From NCBI GenBank assembly GCA_031284645.1, contig JAITXS010000004.1, positions 1 through 11,685 of the forward strand: a DNA stretch of 11,685 nucleotides, written 5' to 3'. Made by a program: the position numbers and the translations under genes. The notes beneath the pieces are model-generated. The model did not search any database, was not told the DNA's origin, and saw nothing but the letters and a program-made list of their open reading frames with translations. Source of the stretch: Spirochaetaceae bacterium. Its GTDB lineage: Bacteria > Spirochaetota > Spirochaetia > Treponematales > Breznakiellaceae. Position 1 is the stretch's first letter. Each line of letters opens with the position of its first letter. Shown in pieces: positions 1 to 6,152 of this stretch.

Positions 1-47
1 GAGATACGGTCTTGTGACTGGAGTTCAGACGTGTGCTCTTCCGATCT
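1..47 (+). other. Illumina TruSeq adapter (non-genomic)
   Basis: Bases 14-47 match the 34-base TruSeq index-read primer that begins GTGACTGGAGTTC and ends CTTCCGATCT. Bases 1-5 (GAGAT) match the end of the P7 flow-cell arm, and bases 6-13 (ACGGTCTT) sit exactly where the 8-base i7 index lies. The order P7 tail, index, primer, insert is the library architecture, so genomic sequence starts at base 48. The adapter identity is from established knowledge of the kit, recalled rather than searched. Confidence 0.97.
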
Positions 48-449
48 GGGATATTTTTTCTTGACAAGGATTTTCGGACATTCAGCGAACAAGCTTTGGC
101 CCGTTTTGATCCCGCGGCAAGACGTTTTTTGCAATCGTATTTGGAGTATTCCGCATATGACACTCAGGATCGCTTTCTTTTTGTGAATGAATTTATGGCT
201 TACCTCTTGCAGCAGCCTGTGGGCGCGGCTGCGGAATATTTCGGCAAATATTGGCCTGAAAAGCTGGAACAGCATGAATGGCGTCATACCGTACTGCCGG
301 AAAAAAACGAGGAAACCGGTTTTTGGCCGCTGTTAGCCAATGAATTTTCCCGTGAAGCCTCCGTGTTTTCCGACTATGTGCATAAACGCTGGGGCCTTTC
401 CGCAGGGCGTGTCTGGCGCATTAAGCCTGTTACGGGCAGCAGCCTTTAA
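48..449 (+). CDS. C-terminal fragment of an unrecognised protein
   Basis: This is an open frame of 133 residues ending in TAA at 447-449, with no genuine start. The only upstream start-like codon (GTG at 33) lies inside the adapter, so the gene is truncated by the contig end. I do not recognise the family. Visible features are an aromatic and acidic composition, a segment YSAYDTQDRFLFVNEFMAYL roughly 38-57 residues into the fragment, and many Trp and Tyr residues toward the end. The NEFxAYLLQQ helix resembles the downstream glutamate helix of gluzincin zinc peptidases, whose HExxH motif would lie in the missing part; this is a weak inference. There is no signal peptide or membrane segment in the visible part. 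It is followed by a 67-base gap and the nucleotidase gene, which appears to have its own promoter, so co-transcription is not required. Confidence 0.7.
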   Translation, partial: GIFFLDKDFRTFSEQALARFDPAARRFLQSYLEYSAYDTQDRFLFVNEFMAYLLQQPVGAAAEYFGKYWPEKLEQHEWRHTVLPEKNEETGFWPLLANEFSREASVFSDYVHKRWGLSAGRVWRIKPVTGSSL

Positions 450-462
450 TAACTTTTACGTA

Positions 463-491
463 TTGAATTCCGGCCTCTATAAAGCTATCAT
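463..491 (+). promoter_or_regulatory. Probable sigma70 promoter of the 5'-nucleotidase gene
   Basis: A -35-like TTGAAT (463-468) and a -10-like TATCAT (486-491) are separated by 17 bases. The boxes match the consensus at 4 and 5 of 6 positions. Transcription would start near 498, giving a short leader containing the ribosome binding site AGAGGAG (501-507) upstream of ATG 517. The alternative box TATAAA at 478 leaves only a 9-base spacer and is less likely. Confidence 0.45.
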
Positions 492-516
492 GATTCTTAC
501 AGAGGAGTTATGATTT

Positions 517-2106
517 ATGAATACAAAAAAAACTTTCGGGCAGGCGCTTTGCGGCGTCCTGTGTTTCACTTCAATTTTCTTGGCGGCTTGTGCCGGCGCG
601 GCACCCGCGCCCCGTGATCCCGCAGCCGTGTACACATTGGTGGTACTCGACACAAACGATCACCACGGCGCAATACTTGCAAGAGACGGAAAAGCCGGCT
701 TGGCGGAAAGGGCAACCTTTGTCAACAGTATCCGGGCTCAGTATCAAAATGTTCTACTCCTTGATGCCGGAGATATAAATACCGGCAGCGCACTTTCCAA
801 TATGTTTGACGCTGAACCGGATATCAAAGCTTACAATATGATAGGCTATGCCGCCGCCGCCTTGGGCAACCACGAATTTGATAATAAGCTTCCCGTGTTT
901 GAAACACAGCAAAAACAGGCGAAATTCACCTGGCTTGCGGCGAATATCAAGCGTAGTAATGGTGCTTATCTTGCAAAGCCGTATATTATCAAAAATTACG
1001 AAGGCTTTAGGGTCGCGATAATCGGACTGACAACAAAGATGTCGCAAATCCTTGAATCCCCGGATAAAAGCCTTGTCTTTTTAGATGAGACCGAAACGGC
1101 AAAAGAAATGATAAAAAAAGTCCGTGAAGAAGAAAAAGCCGATATTGTGATCCTCCTTACCCACATGGGGGATGTAAAAGAGGATGATCGGCAGACTACA
1201 TCAATTGAGCTTGCACAGGCTGTAAGCGGCGTTGATTTAATTATTGACGGACATTCGCACAGCTATTTTGCAGAAAAGAAAGTCGTTAACGGAATTCCTG
1301 TTGTTACCACTAATTCCAAAGGATTTTATGTCGGCGAAGGTCTTTTTACGATTCAAGACGGAAAGGCGCTTTCCTTTACATGGAAGCCTGTGGAGATTAC
1401 CTCTAAAGATTTCCCGCCCGATCCCAAGGTGGCCGCTCTGATTGCGCCTTATAGCGCAAAAGCAGATGCAAGCCTTAAAACGGTGGTCATGAAAACAAGC
1501 GCTCCGTTCCTCGCCGACAACAAGATCAGCCGTTACCAGGAGACAACACTCGGCGACTTTACCGCCGATGCTATGGTAGACTTTATTCGTTCAAACGGCA
1601 AAGCGGCGGATTTTGCTTTCGTTAACGGCGGGGCGCTTCGCGCAACGCTTCCGCAGGGGGATGTTACGATGGAAAGCATTATAAACTCAATGCCCTTTGA
1701 TAATGTCCTTTTTGCTGCTTCCCTAAAAGGCAAGGATGTTATCAAACTTTTTGAATTTATCGGCTCCATCAGGCAAGGCGCCGGCGCGTGGGCACAGGTT
1801 TCAAAAGAAGTACGCTATACAATCACATACGATAAAACCGGTAAAGGCGCTATATCGGGCCTCACGATAAACGGTCAAGCGGTGGATCCTGCAAAAGATT
1901 ACCGTCTGGTTGCCGTGGATTATCTGGTGGTAGACGGCGGTGACGGATACACAGTTCTTAAGGACAATGTTTTTGATACATTCAACACATCAATGATTCT
2001 TAATAGTGTGGTCATTGAATACGCAGCAAAACAAGCCCAACCCGTAACGCCTAAAGCGGACGGACGCATCACGGTAATCGGCGGTATAAGTCCCGACGCC
2101 CCATAA
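517..2106 (+). CDS. ushA: Lipoprotein 5'-nucleotidase, UshA family
   Basis: A 529-residue exported metallophosphoesterase predicted to remove the 5'-phosphate from nucleotides, or a related phosphoester, outside the cytoplasm. Residues 1-25 form a signal peptide with lipobox LAAC, so Cys25 is the likely lipid anchor. The N-terminal metallophosphatase domain (about 38-290) carries the two-metal ligands in order: D48 and H50 in NDHHG, D86 in DAGD, N118-H119 in GNHE, H216 in THMGD, and H246 and H248 in DGHSH. The C-terminal nucleotide-binding domain (about 325-520) has TLGDFTADAM, VNGGALR (R375), NSMPFDN and the GGDGYT loop. Length is close to the usual 520-560. The start is supported by AGGAG 9 bases upstream; another ATG at 510 is out of frame. 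Exact substrate (AMP, UDP-sugar, cyclic nucleotide) cannot be told from sequence. The nucleoside importer 2.8 kb downstream fits a salvage role. Confidence 0.93.
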   Translation: MNTKKTFGQALCGVLCFTSIFLAACAGAAPAPRDPAAVYTLVVLDTNDHHGAILARDGKAGLAERATFVNSIRAQYQNVLLLDAGDINTGSALSNMFDAEPDIKAYNMIGYAAAALGNHEFDNKLPVFETQQKQAKFTWLAANIKRSNGAYLAKPYIIKNYEGFRVAIIGLTTKMSQILESPDKSLVFLDETETAKEMIKKVREEEKADIVILLTHMGDVKEDDRQTTSIELAQAVSGVDLIIDGHSHSYFAEKKVVNGIPVVTTNSKGFYVGEGLFTIQDGKALSFTWKPVEITSKDFPPDPKVAALIAPYSAKADASLKTVVMKTSAPFLADNKISRYQETTLGDFTADAMVDFIRSNGKAADFAFVNGGALRATLPQGDVTMESIINSMPFDNVLFAASLKGKDVIKLFEFIGSIRQGAGAWAQVSKEVRYTITYDKTGKGAISGLTINGQAVDPAKDYRLVAVDYLVVDGGDGYTVLKDNVFDTFNTSMILNSVVIEYAAKQAQPVTPKADGRITVIGGISPDAP

Positions 2107-2122
2107 GCATTCTTTACCAAAT

Positions 2123-2161
2123 ATATCTCAAGGGATACCCAAAAGGTATCCCTCGCGATAT
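2123..2161. terminator. Interrupted hairpin after the nucleotidase gene
   Basis: A perfect 9-bp stem AGGGATACC (2131-2139) / GGTATCCCT (2145-2153) with a 5-base loop is extended, after a symmetric 3x3 internal loop, by 5 more pairs ATATC (2123-2127) / GATAT (2157-2161). It begins 17 bases after the stop codon, where a terminator would sit. There is no T-run on either strand, so it is not a classical intrinsic terminator. It may protect an mRNA 3' end, or be the 3' hairpin of a minus-strand RNA. Confidence 0.4.
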
Positions 2162-2277
2162 CACCTGATTATCGTGCGGCTCCCTGCCAAACATGACAGG
2201 TTTCGGTACTATTCATTGTGCCGGCTACACGTTTCACGGCGGCACATACGTTCCCCCGCTTTCGGGTTATGGGTACA

Positions 2278-2315
2278 GGGTCAACAGTAGTTCTTTCAAG
2301 AACTACCGTTGACCC
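2278..2315. repeat. 18-bp inverted repeat upstream of pbpC
   Basis: GGGTCAACAGTAGTTCTT (2278-2295) faces AAGAACTACCGTTGACCC (2298-2315) with 17 of 18 pairs and a 2-base centre. The single mismatch is A2286 opposite C2307. No poly-T follows on either strand. It sits 68 bases before the pbpC start and directly abuts the inner side of the 2271-2277/2353-2359 stem, so the two may form one composite structure. Confidence 0.85.
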
Positions 2316-2383
2316 CAATACCAGCCTCCCCTAGACCCTATCAAGCTCTCATTGTACCCTAAATAAAAATTGTTGGATTTGTT

Positions 2384-4813
2384 ATGATACTTGCGCTGCG
2401 ATTCTACCGTTATTTTCTCTTTTTCCCCTGTATTCTGGCTCTGACAATGCTTTTTATGTGTTATTCGCCATACAGGGAGCTTGATGTTTTTTTATCCGAG
2501 CCGTATAGTATCCGGTTTTACGACAGGAATGGTCGTTTATTGCAGATTACTCCGCTTGAAAACGGGATGCGCCGTGAGTTTATTTCCATTGATGAAATAA
2601 AGCCTGCGGTAATTGACGTGTTTTTGTTGGCTGAGGATTCAATGTTTTTTGCACATTGTGGTTTTAATCCGCTTTCAATCACGCGGGCGCTTTTTCAAAA
2701 TATCACGAGCAGCAGGCGGATAAGCGGAGCGTCGACTATTACTATGCAGCTTGCCCGTCTTATTGCCCGCCGCGGCGGGAATGTCGGCCCGTCATGGGGC
2801 GCAAAAATCAAAGAACTGTACAATGCGCTGCGTCTTGAGTGCCGTTTTAGTAAAAAACAAATTCTCGAAATGTATCTAAACACAGCACCTTTCGGGCTTC
2901 AAACCGAGGGTTTTGCCTCTGCCGCGCGGAATTTTTTTGCTGCCTCCCCGGACAGTCTTTCACCTGCGGCTGTCTTTGCGCTTGCCGTGATTCCCCGACG
3001 ACCGGCTGACTACAATCCGCTTGAAAACCCGGAAAACTGCCTGAATGCGGCAAGGCAATTACAAGAGCGTTTTGCCTCCGGTCCGGCGCGAAGGAAACAC
3101 TACCCGCTTTTTTCGCATATTGAAGAAGCTGATTGGCAATTTACTTTAAAAAACGCACGAAAATTCCGCTATCCTTTTGAAGCGCCTCACATCGTCCGCT
3201 TTGTAAGCCGACAGTGGACTGCGAAGCCGGTTTCCGAGTTATATCTTTCAATTGATTTGGGTCTGGAACATACAATTGAAGCCGCACTGCGGGCGAATAC
3301 AGCACGTTATTATGACAAGCGGCTTTCCACAGGGGCGGCAATTGTGCTGGATAATGTCTCCGGTGAGATTTTAGCATGGGTAGGAAGCGCGGATTTTCAG
3401 GATAGAGCCGCATCGGGACAAGTGGATGGAGTACTCGCTTTGAATCAACCGGGGAGCAGCATGAAGCCTTTCTTGTATGCGTTAGCTCTGGAACAGGGAA
3501 TGGCCCCTGCGACCGTGTTTGCCGATGTGCCGCGGGAATTCGGGACAGAAGCCTTGTACATTCCGCAAAATTTTAATAATCGCTTTAACGGCCCGATTCT
3601 GATGCGACAGGCGCTGGCCTCAAGCCTCAATATTCCGGCAGTGGACACGCTCTACCAGATCGGTCAAAAAAATTATGCGGATTTCCTTTTTTCGCTGGGC
3701 TTCCAATCTCTTCGGGGAGAGACCGGAGCGGAATCCGCGGGACTGGGTCTTGCGCTTGGTAATGCACCGGTGAGTCTTTTGGAGCTTGCCCGGGCGTTTT
3801 CGATTTTCCCCAACGACGGACGGCTTATGAACTTACGTTTTATGCGCGGCGGCGGGTATTTTTCACAAGAGACCGGCACGGATCATGCTTTCCTGCCGAC
3901 CCCGACACAATCCGGTGTACAGGAACAAACACAGCTCATCTCCCCGGACAGCGCACGGATCATCGCCTCGTTTCTCTCTGATCCGCACGCGCGTGTTTTG
4001 GCTTTCGGTAGAGCAAAAAACTTTCGTGCGGACTTTCCGGTCATTTTCAAGACAGGGACGGCGAATCAATATCAGAGTATTGTTGCGCTTGCGGCAAGCA
4101 GGTCGTACACAATTGCTGTCTGGATGGGGAATTTTTCAGGCGAGACCATCATAGGAAAAACAGGAAGCTCTGTTCCGGCGACGATCGCACGGGATGCGCT
4201 TGTCTATCTCCACCGGAGGAACAATGCCCTGCCTCAGGCACGCGAAGACAGGGCCCTTGATTTTCTTGAACCGGAGAACTTTGAAAAATCCGCTGTGTGC
4301 GCCCTCTCGGGGATGAGGCCGGGGCCTGCCTGTCTTTCCGTACTGTACGAATACACAAAAAAAACCGGCGAGACTGCGGCATGGAGCGCATCCCCACAAA
4401 ACCCGAACAAATCAAGTGCTCATTTTACTGTAAGAGAAGCCGCACAGCACCCTCTGTGCACATGGCATTCCCTTGAGAACGGCATTTCCGTCATTCATTA
4501 TCCGGCTGAGTATCAATCCTGGTTTTTATCATCAAAACGGGACGGAGAGATCGAGCACCACAGCGCACGGCTGAGCATCACAAGCCCACGGGATGGTTTT
4601 TTATATTTTTTAAGTCCAAGTGATATTTCAAGAGCCGAAATACCGGTTGAAATAAGCGGCGGCAGCGAAGACACACTCGAACTGGAATACGATGGTCTCA
4701 TGGAGACACTGCATCGGCCTTTTACAACCCGGCTCCCTGCCCAAATAGGACAACACAGTTTAACCGTACGCTGCGGCGATGAAAAGGACGAGATTATTTT
4801 TCATGTCGAGTAA
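2384..4813 (+). CDS. pbpC: Penicillin-binding protein 1C, bifunctional class A
   Basis: An 809-residue inner-membrane enzyme expected to polymerise (glycosyltransferase) and cross-link (transpeptidase) peptidoglycan. Residues 9-27 are a single membrane anchor. The GT51 domain (about 55-230) shows the catalytic glutamate in AEDSMFFAHCG (E84), GASTITMQLAR (115-125) and SKKQILEMYLNTAPFG (156-171). The transpeptidase domain (about 285-605) has SxxK in GSSMKP (S358 nucleophile, K361), SxN in SSLN (414-416) and KTGT (556-559). Residues 639-650 hold the paired-cysteine CALSGMRPGPAC segment typical of PbpC, and 727-808 resemble the BiPBP_C domain, which separates this from PBP1A and PBP1B. Length is in the usual 750-810 range. 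The ribosome binding site is poor (only GGA, 6 bases before ATG), suggesting low translation or control from the structured leader. No neighbouring alpha-2-macroglobulin gene (yfhM), a frequent pbpC partner, is present. Confidence 0.94.
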   Translation: MILALRFYRYFLFFPCILALTMLFMCYSPYRELDVFLSEPYSIRFYDRNGRLLQITPLENGMRREFISIDEIKPAVIDVFLLAEDSMFFAHCGFNPLSITRALFQNITSSRRISGASTITMQLARLIARRGGNVGPSWGAKIKELYNALRLECRFSKKQILEMYLNTAPFGLQTEGFASAARNFFAASPDSLSPAAVFALAVIPRRPADYNPLENPENCLNAARQLQERFASGPARRKHYPLFSHIEEADWQFTLKNARKFRYPFEAPHIVRFVSRQWTAKPVSELYLSIDLGLEHTIEAALRANTARYYDKRLSTGAAIVLDNVSGEILAWVGSADFQDRAASGQVDGVLALNQPGSSMKPFLYALALEQGMAPATVFADVPREFGTEALYIPQNFNNRFNGPILMRQALASSLNIPAVDTLYQIGQKNYADFLFSLGFQSLRGETGAESAGLGLALGNAPVSLLELARAFSIFPNDGRLMNLRFMRGGGYFSQETGTDHAFLPTPTQSGVQEQTQLISPDSARIIASFLSDPHARVLAFGRAKNFRADFPVIFKTGTANQYQSIVALAASRSYTIAVWMGNFSGETIIGKTGSSVPATIARDALVYLHRRNNALPQAREDRALDFLEPENFEKSAVCALSGMRPGPACLSVLYEYTKKTGETAAWSASPQNPNKSSAHFTVREAAQHPLCTWHSLENGISVIHYPAEYQSWFLSSKRDGEIEHHSARLSITSPRDGFLYFLSPSDISRAEIPVEISGGSEDTLELEYDGLMETLHRPFTTRLPAQIGQHSLTVRCGDEKDEIIFHVE

Positions 4814-4817
4814 ATCT

Positions 4818-4831
4818 GCTTTAATTAAAGC
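4818..4831. repeat. Perfect 14-base palindrome after pbpC
   Basis: GCTTTAATTAAAGC begins 4 bases after the pbpC stop. It is a perfect palindrome with no loop and is AT-rich, so it would make a weak RNA hairpin; a pyrimidine-rich tract follows on the + strand. It could be a weak end-of-gene signal or a protein site. I see no clear intrinsic terminator between pbpC and the importer operon. Confidence 0.3.
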
Positions 4832-4870
4832 TTCCCCTTCCCTTTAAACCGAAAACTCTTCTCCGTTATA

Positions 4871-4900
4871 TTGACAGGGCATGTATACCCATGCTAATAT
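4871..4900 (+). promoter_or_regulatory. Sigma70 promoter of the nucleoside importer operon
   Basis: A consensus -35 TTGACA (4871-4876) is followed after 18 bases by TAATAT (4895-4900), preceded by an extended -10 TG (4892-4893). Transcription would start about 4907, leaving a leader of about 30 bases to the TTG start at 4937. The spacer contains an inverted repeat GCATG (4879-4883) / CATGC (4890-4894), a possible repressor site placed between the boxes. The promoter call is well supported by sequence; the operator is speculation. Confidence 0.7.
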
Positions 4901-4936
4901 TGAAGGTATTATATTCTGTCTCGAGGGGGATTTAAA

Positions 4937-6010
4937 TTGTTTTTAAAAAAATCAGCTGTTTTGTTTGCTGCGGCTTTACTCATCGCAGGTGGTATCACCG
5001 GATGTACAAAGAAGAATCAGGACACGGCGGAGGCAAAGTTAGTTATAGGACTTGTTACCGATGTCGGCGGTGTAAACGATCAATCATTTAACCAGACTTC
5101 GTGGGAAGGGTTGGAACGTTTCGGTAAAGACAACCCCGATGTCAAAGTCAGCTATCAGGAATCAAAAACAGAGAGCGACTATGAGCCTAATATCGAGTAT
5201 TATGCGGATCAAGATGCGGCCCTTATCTGGGGCATAGGCTTTATGATGGGGGAAACCATCCAAAAGGCCGGTACTTTACACCCTGACAGACAGTTTGCCA
5301 TTGTAGACTTTGCTTACGATGACCCTGCGGTGCAGGTGCCGAATAATAACGTAACCGGTGTTATGTTTGCACAAGAAGAATGTTCCTTTTTGGTCGGTTA
5401 TATAGCAGGTAAAATGACAAAAACCGGTATTGTCGGGCATGTCAACGGAATTCCGTCCCCGATTATGGAAGCCTTTGCCGTTGGATACTATGCCGGCGTT
5501 TTAACGGCTAATCCTGATGTAAAAATACTCGGACAGTACGCCAATGCTTTTGGGGATCCGGCCGGTGGCAAGGCAATCGCAAACCAGTTCTACTCGGAGA
5601 ACGCCGATATTATTTACGCGGCTGCGGGAGCGACAGGGAATGGTGTTATTGAAGCGGCAAAAGAACAGAAAAAGTGGGTTATCGGCGTTGATATCGACCA
5701 AAACTATATTGCGCCGGATAATGTCCTTACCAGTGCGCTTAAACGAGTTGACAACGCGGCTTACGACATTAGCAAACAGGTAAAAGATGGCGGCTTCAAG
5801 GGAGGAGGCACGGCACTTTATAATTTAAAGAACGGCGGCGTTGGATACGCAAAAACAGGAAATCATATTCCTGTGGAAATAATCGCGGAAGTTGACCAAA
5901 TTGCAGCCCGTATTATTTCAGGAGAACAGAAAGTTCCGGGCACCGCTGCGGAAATCGAAGCGCTCTTCCCGGGTAAATATAATTTAAAATCGGTGAGTAA
6001 TCAAAAATAA
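4937..6010 (+). CDS. pnrA: BMP-family nucleoside-binding lipoprotein (PnrA/TmpC-like)
   Basis: A 357-residue substrate receptor of an ABC importer, held on the outer face of the cytoplasmic membrane by a lipid anchor. The signal peptide ends in ITGC, making Cys23 the anchor. The mature part is a basic-membrane-protein (PF02608-type) fold. Segments aligning with the T. pallidum purine nucleoside receptor are VTDVGGVNDQSFNQ (40-53), AIVDFAYD (121-128), SFLVGYIAGKM (150-160), FGDPAGG (205-211), GATGNGVIEA (231-240) and IGVDIDQ (249-255). Residues at PnrA ligand positions are kept: F51, D124, F205, D252 and K269. The start codon is TTG, supported by GAGGGGG 8-14 bases upstream and by the signal peptide beginning MFLKK. 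It is the first gene of the importer operon. Purine nucleosides are the expected ligand by homology; other BMP proteins bind other nucleosides, and riboflavin-binding members are known too. Confidence 0.92.
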   Translation: MFLKKSAVLFAAALLIAGGITGCTKKNQDTAEAKLVIGLVTDVGGVNDQSFNQTSWEGLERFGKDNPDVKVSYQESKTESDYEPNIEYYADQDAALIWGIGFMMGETIQKAGTLHPDRQFAIVDFAYDDPAVQVPNNNVTGVMFAQEECSFLVGYIAGKMTKTGIVGHVNGIPSPIMEAFAVGYYAGVLTANPDVKILGQYANAFGDPAGGKAIANQFYSENADIIYAAAGATGNGVIEAAKEQKKWVIGVDIDQNYIAPDNVLTSALKRVDNAAYDISKQVKDGGFKGGGTALYNLKNGGVGYAKTGNHIPVEIIAEVDQIAARIISGEQKVPGTAAEIEALFPGKYNLKSVSNQK

Positions 6011-6017
6011 AACGCTT

Positions 6018-6053
6018 TAAAACGTCTAAAAACATCTGTTTTTAGACGTTTTA
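6018..6053. terminator. 16-bp hairpin between receptor and ATPase genes, leaky terminator candidate
   Basis: The stem 6018-6033 / 6038-6053 is perfect over 16 bp with loop ATCT, and its core is CGTCTAAAAAC / GTTTTTAGACG. It starts 7 bases after the receptor stop. The 3' arm ends in only four T residues followed by AG, so termination on the + strand would be partial. In an operon where the receptor is normally needed in excess, this fits either partial termination or 3'-end protection of a receptor-only transcript. Confidence 0.6.
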
Positions 6054-6072
6054 GAATAATAAAGGTGGGGGA

Positions 6073-6103
6073 GCGTTCCTAAAACATACAGTTTTAGAAG
6101 CGC
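6073..6103 (+). other. Second spacer hairpin in the importer operon
   Basis: The arms 6073-6085 and 6091-6103 form a 13-position stem with one U-G wobble (6076/6100), one mismatch (6078/6098) and a 5-base loop. Its upper part, CTAAAAC/GTTTTAG, nearly repeats that of the preceding hairpin (CTAAAAAC/GTTTTTAG), suggesting duplication or mutually exclusive pairing between the two. A GC-rich stretch, GGGGGCCCGCGCGGCC, follows, then pyrimidines and the ATPase ribosome binding site AAAGGA. Confidence 0.5.
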
Positions 6104-6152
6104 CTGGAAAATCCGGGGGCCCGCGCGGCCTTCTTTCTTTAAAGGAAAAGCC

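Larger units (their letters stand above)
2123..2359 (-). ncRNA. Candidate structured non-coding RNA
   Basis: This gene-free stretch holds six inverted repeats: 2271-2277/2353-2359 (7 bp) enclosing 2278-2295/2298-2315 (18 bp), 2255-2258/2263-2266 (4 bp, tetraloop), 2217-2223/2240-2246 (7 bp), 2183-2188/2195-2200 (6 bp) and 2123-2161. In the 18-bp and 6-bp stems the only imperfection is an A-C mismatch when read as + strand RNA (2286/2307 and 2187/2196) but a G-U wobble when read as - strand RNA. That asymmetry is what a functional minus-strand RNA would show, although two cases are few. A TACAAT (2356-2351, minus) could be a -10 box, but no convincing -35 exists, and it overlaps the outermost 7-bp stem. 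I recognise no known RNA family. Alternatives are a 5' leader of pbpC on the + strand or a small non-autonomous repeat element. Confidence 0.3.

Noticed and set aside
33..47. GTG start codon for the first gene
   Set aside because: It lies inside the adapter, so it is an artefact; the reading frame is simply open at base 48.
510..516. Alternative ATG at 510 for the nucleotidase
   Set aside because: It is out of frame with the signal peptide, and 517 has the better ribosome-site spacing.
754..1047. Minus-strand ORF of 97 codons inside the nucleotidase gene
   Set aside because: It overlaps the metallophosphatase domain, whose motifs are intact on the + strand; no independent coding evidence.
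2161..2200. SRP RNA helix-8-like string on the minus strand (GUCAUG ... GGGAGCCGC, spaced like GUCAGG ... GGAAGCAGC)
   Set aside because: The spacing and several bases agree, but positions contacted by Ffh differ (GUCAUG, AGCCGC), the loop-closing pairs would all be U-G, and the flanks do not form the long SRP arm. Too weak to call.
2351..2379. Minus-strand promoter with -10 TACAAT at 2356-2351
   Set aside because: No acceptable -35 at 16-18 bases (AATCCA or ATCCAA), and the box overlaps the outer stem of the proposed RNA.
4136..4415. Two overlapping minus-strand ORFs of about 88 codons inside pbpC
   Set aside because: Both are shadows of a strongly conserved coding region, have biased Arg/Pro/Ser composition and no supporting ribosome site or family.
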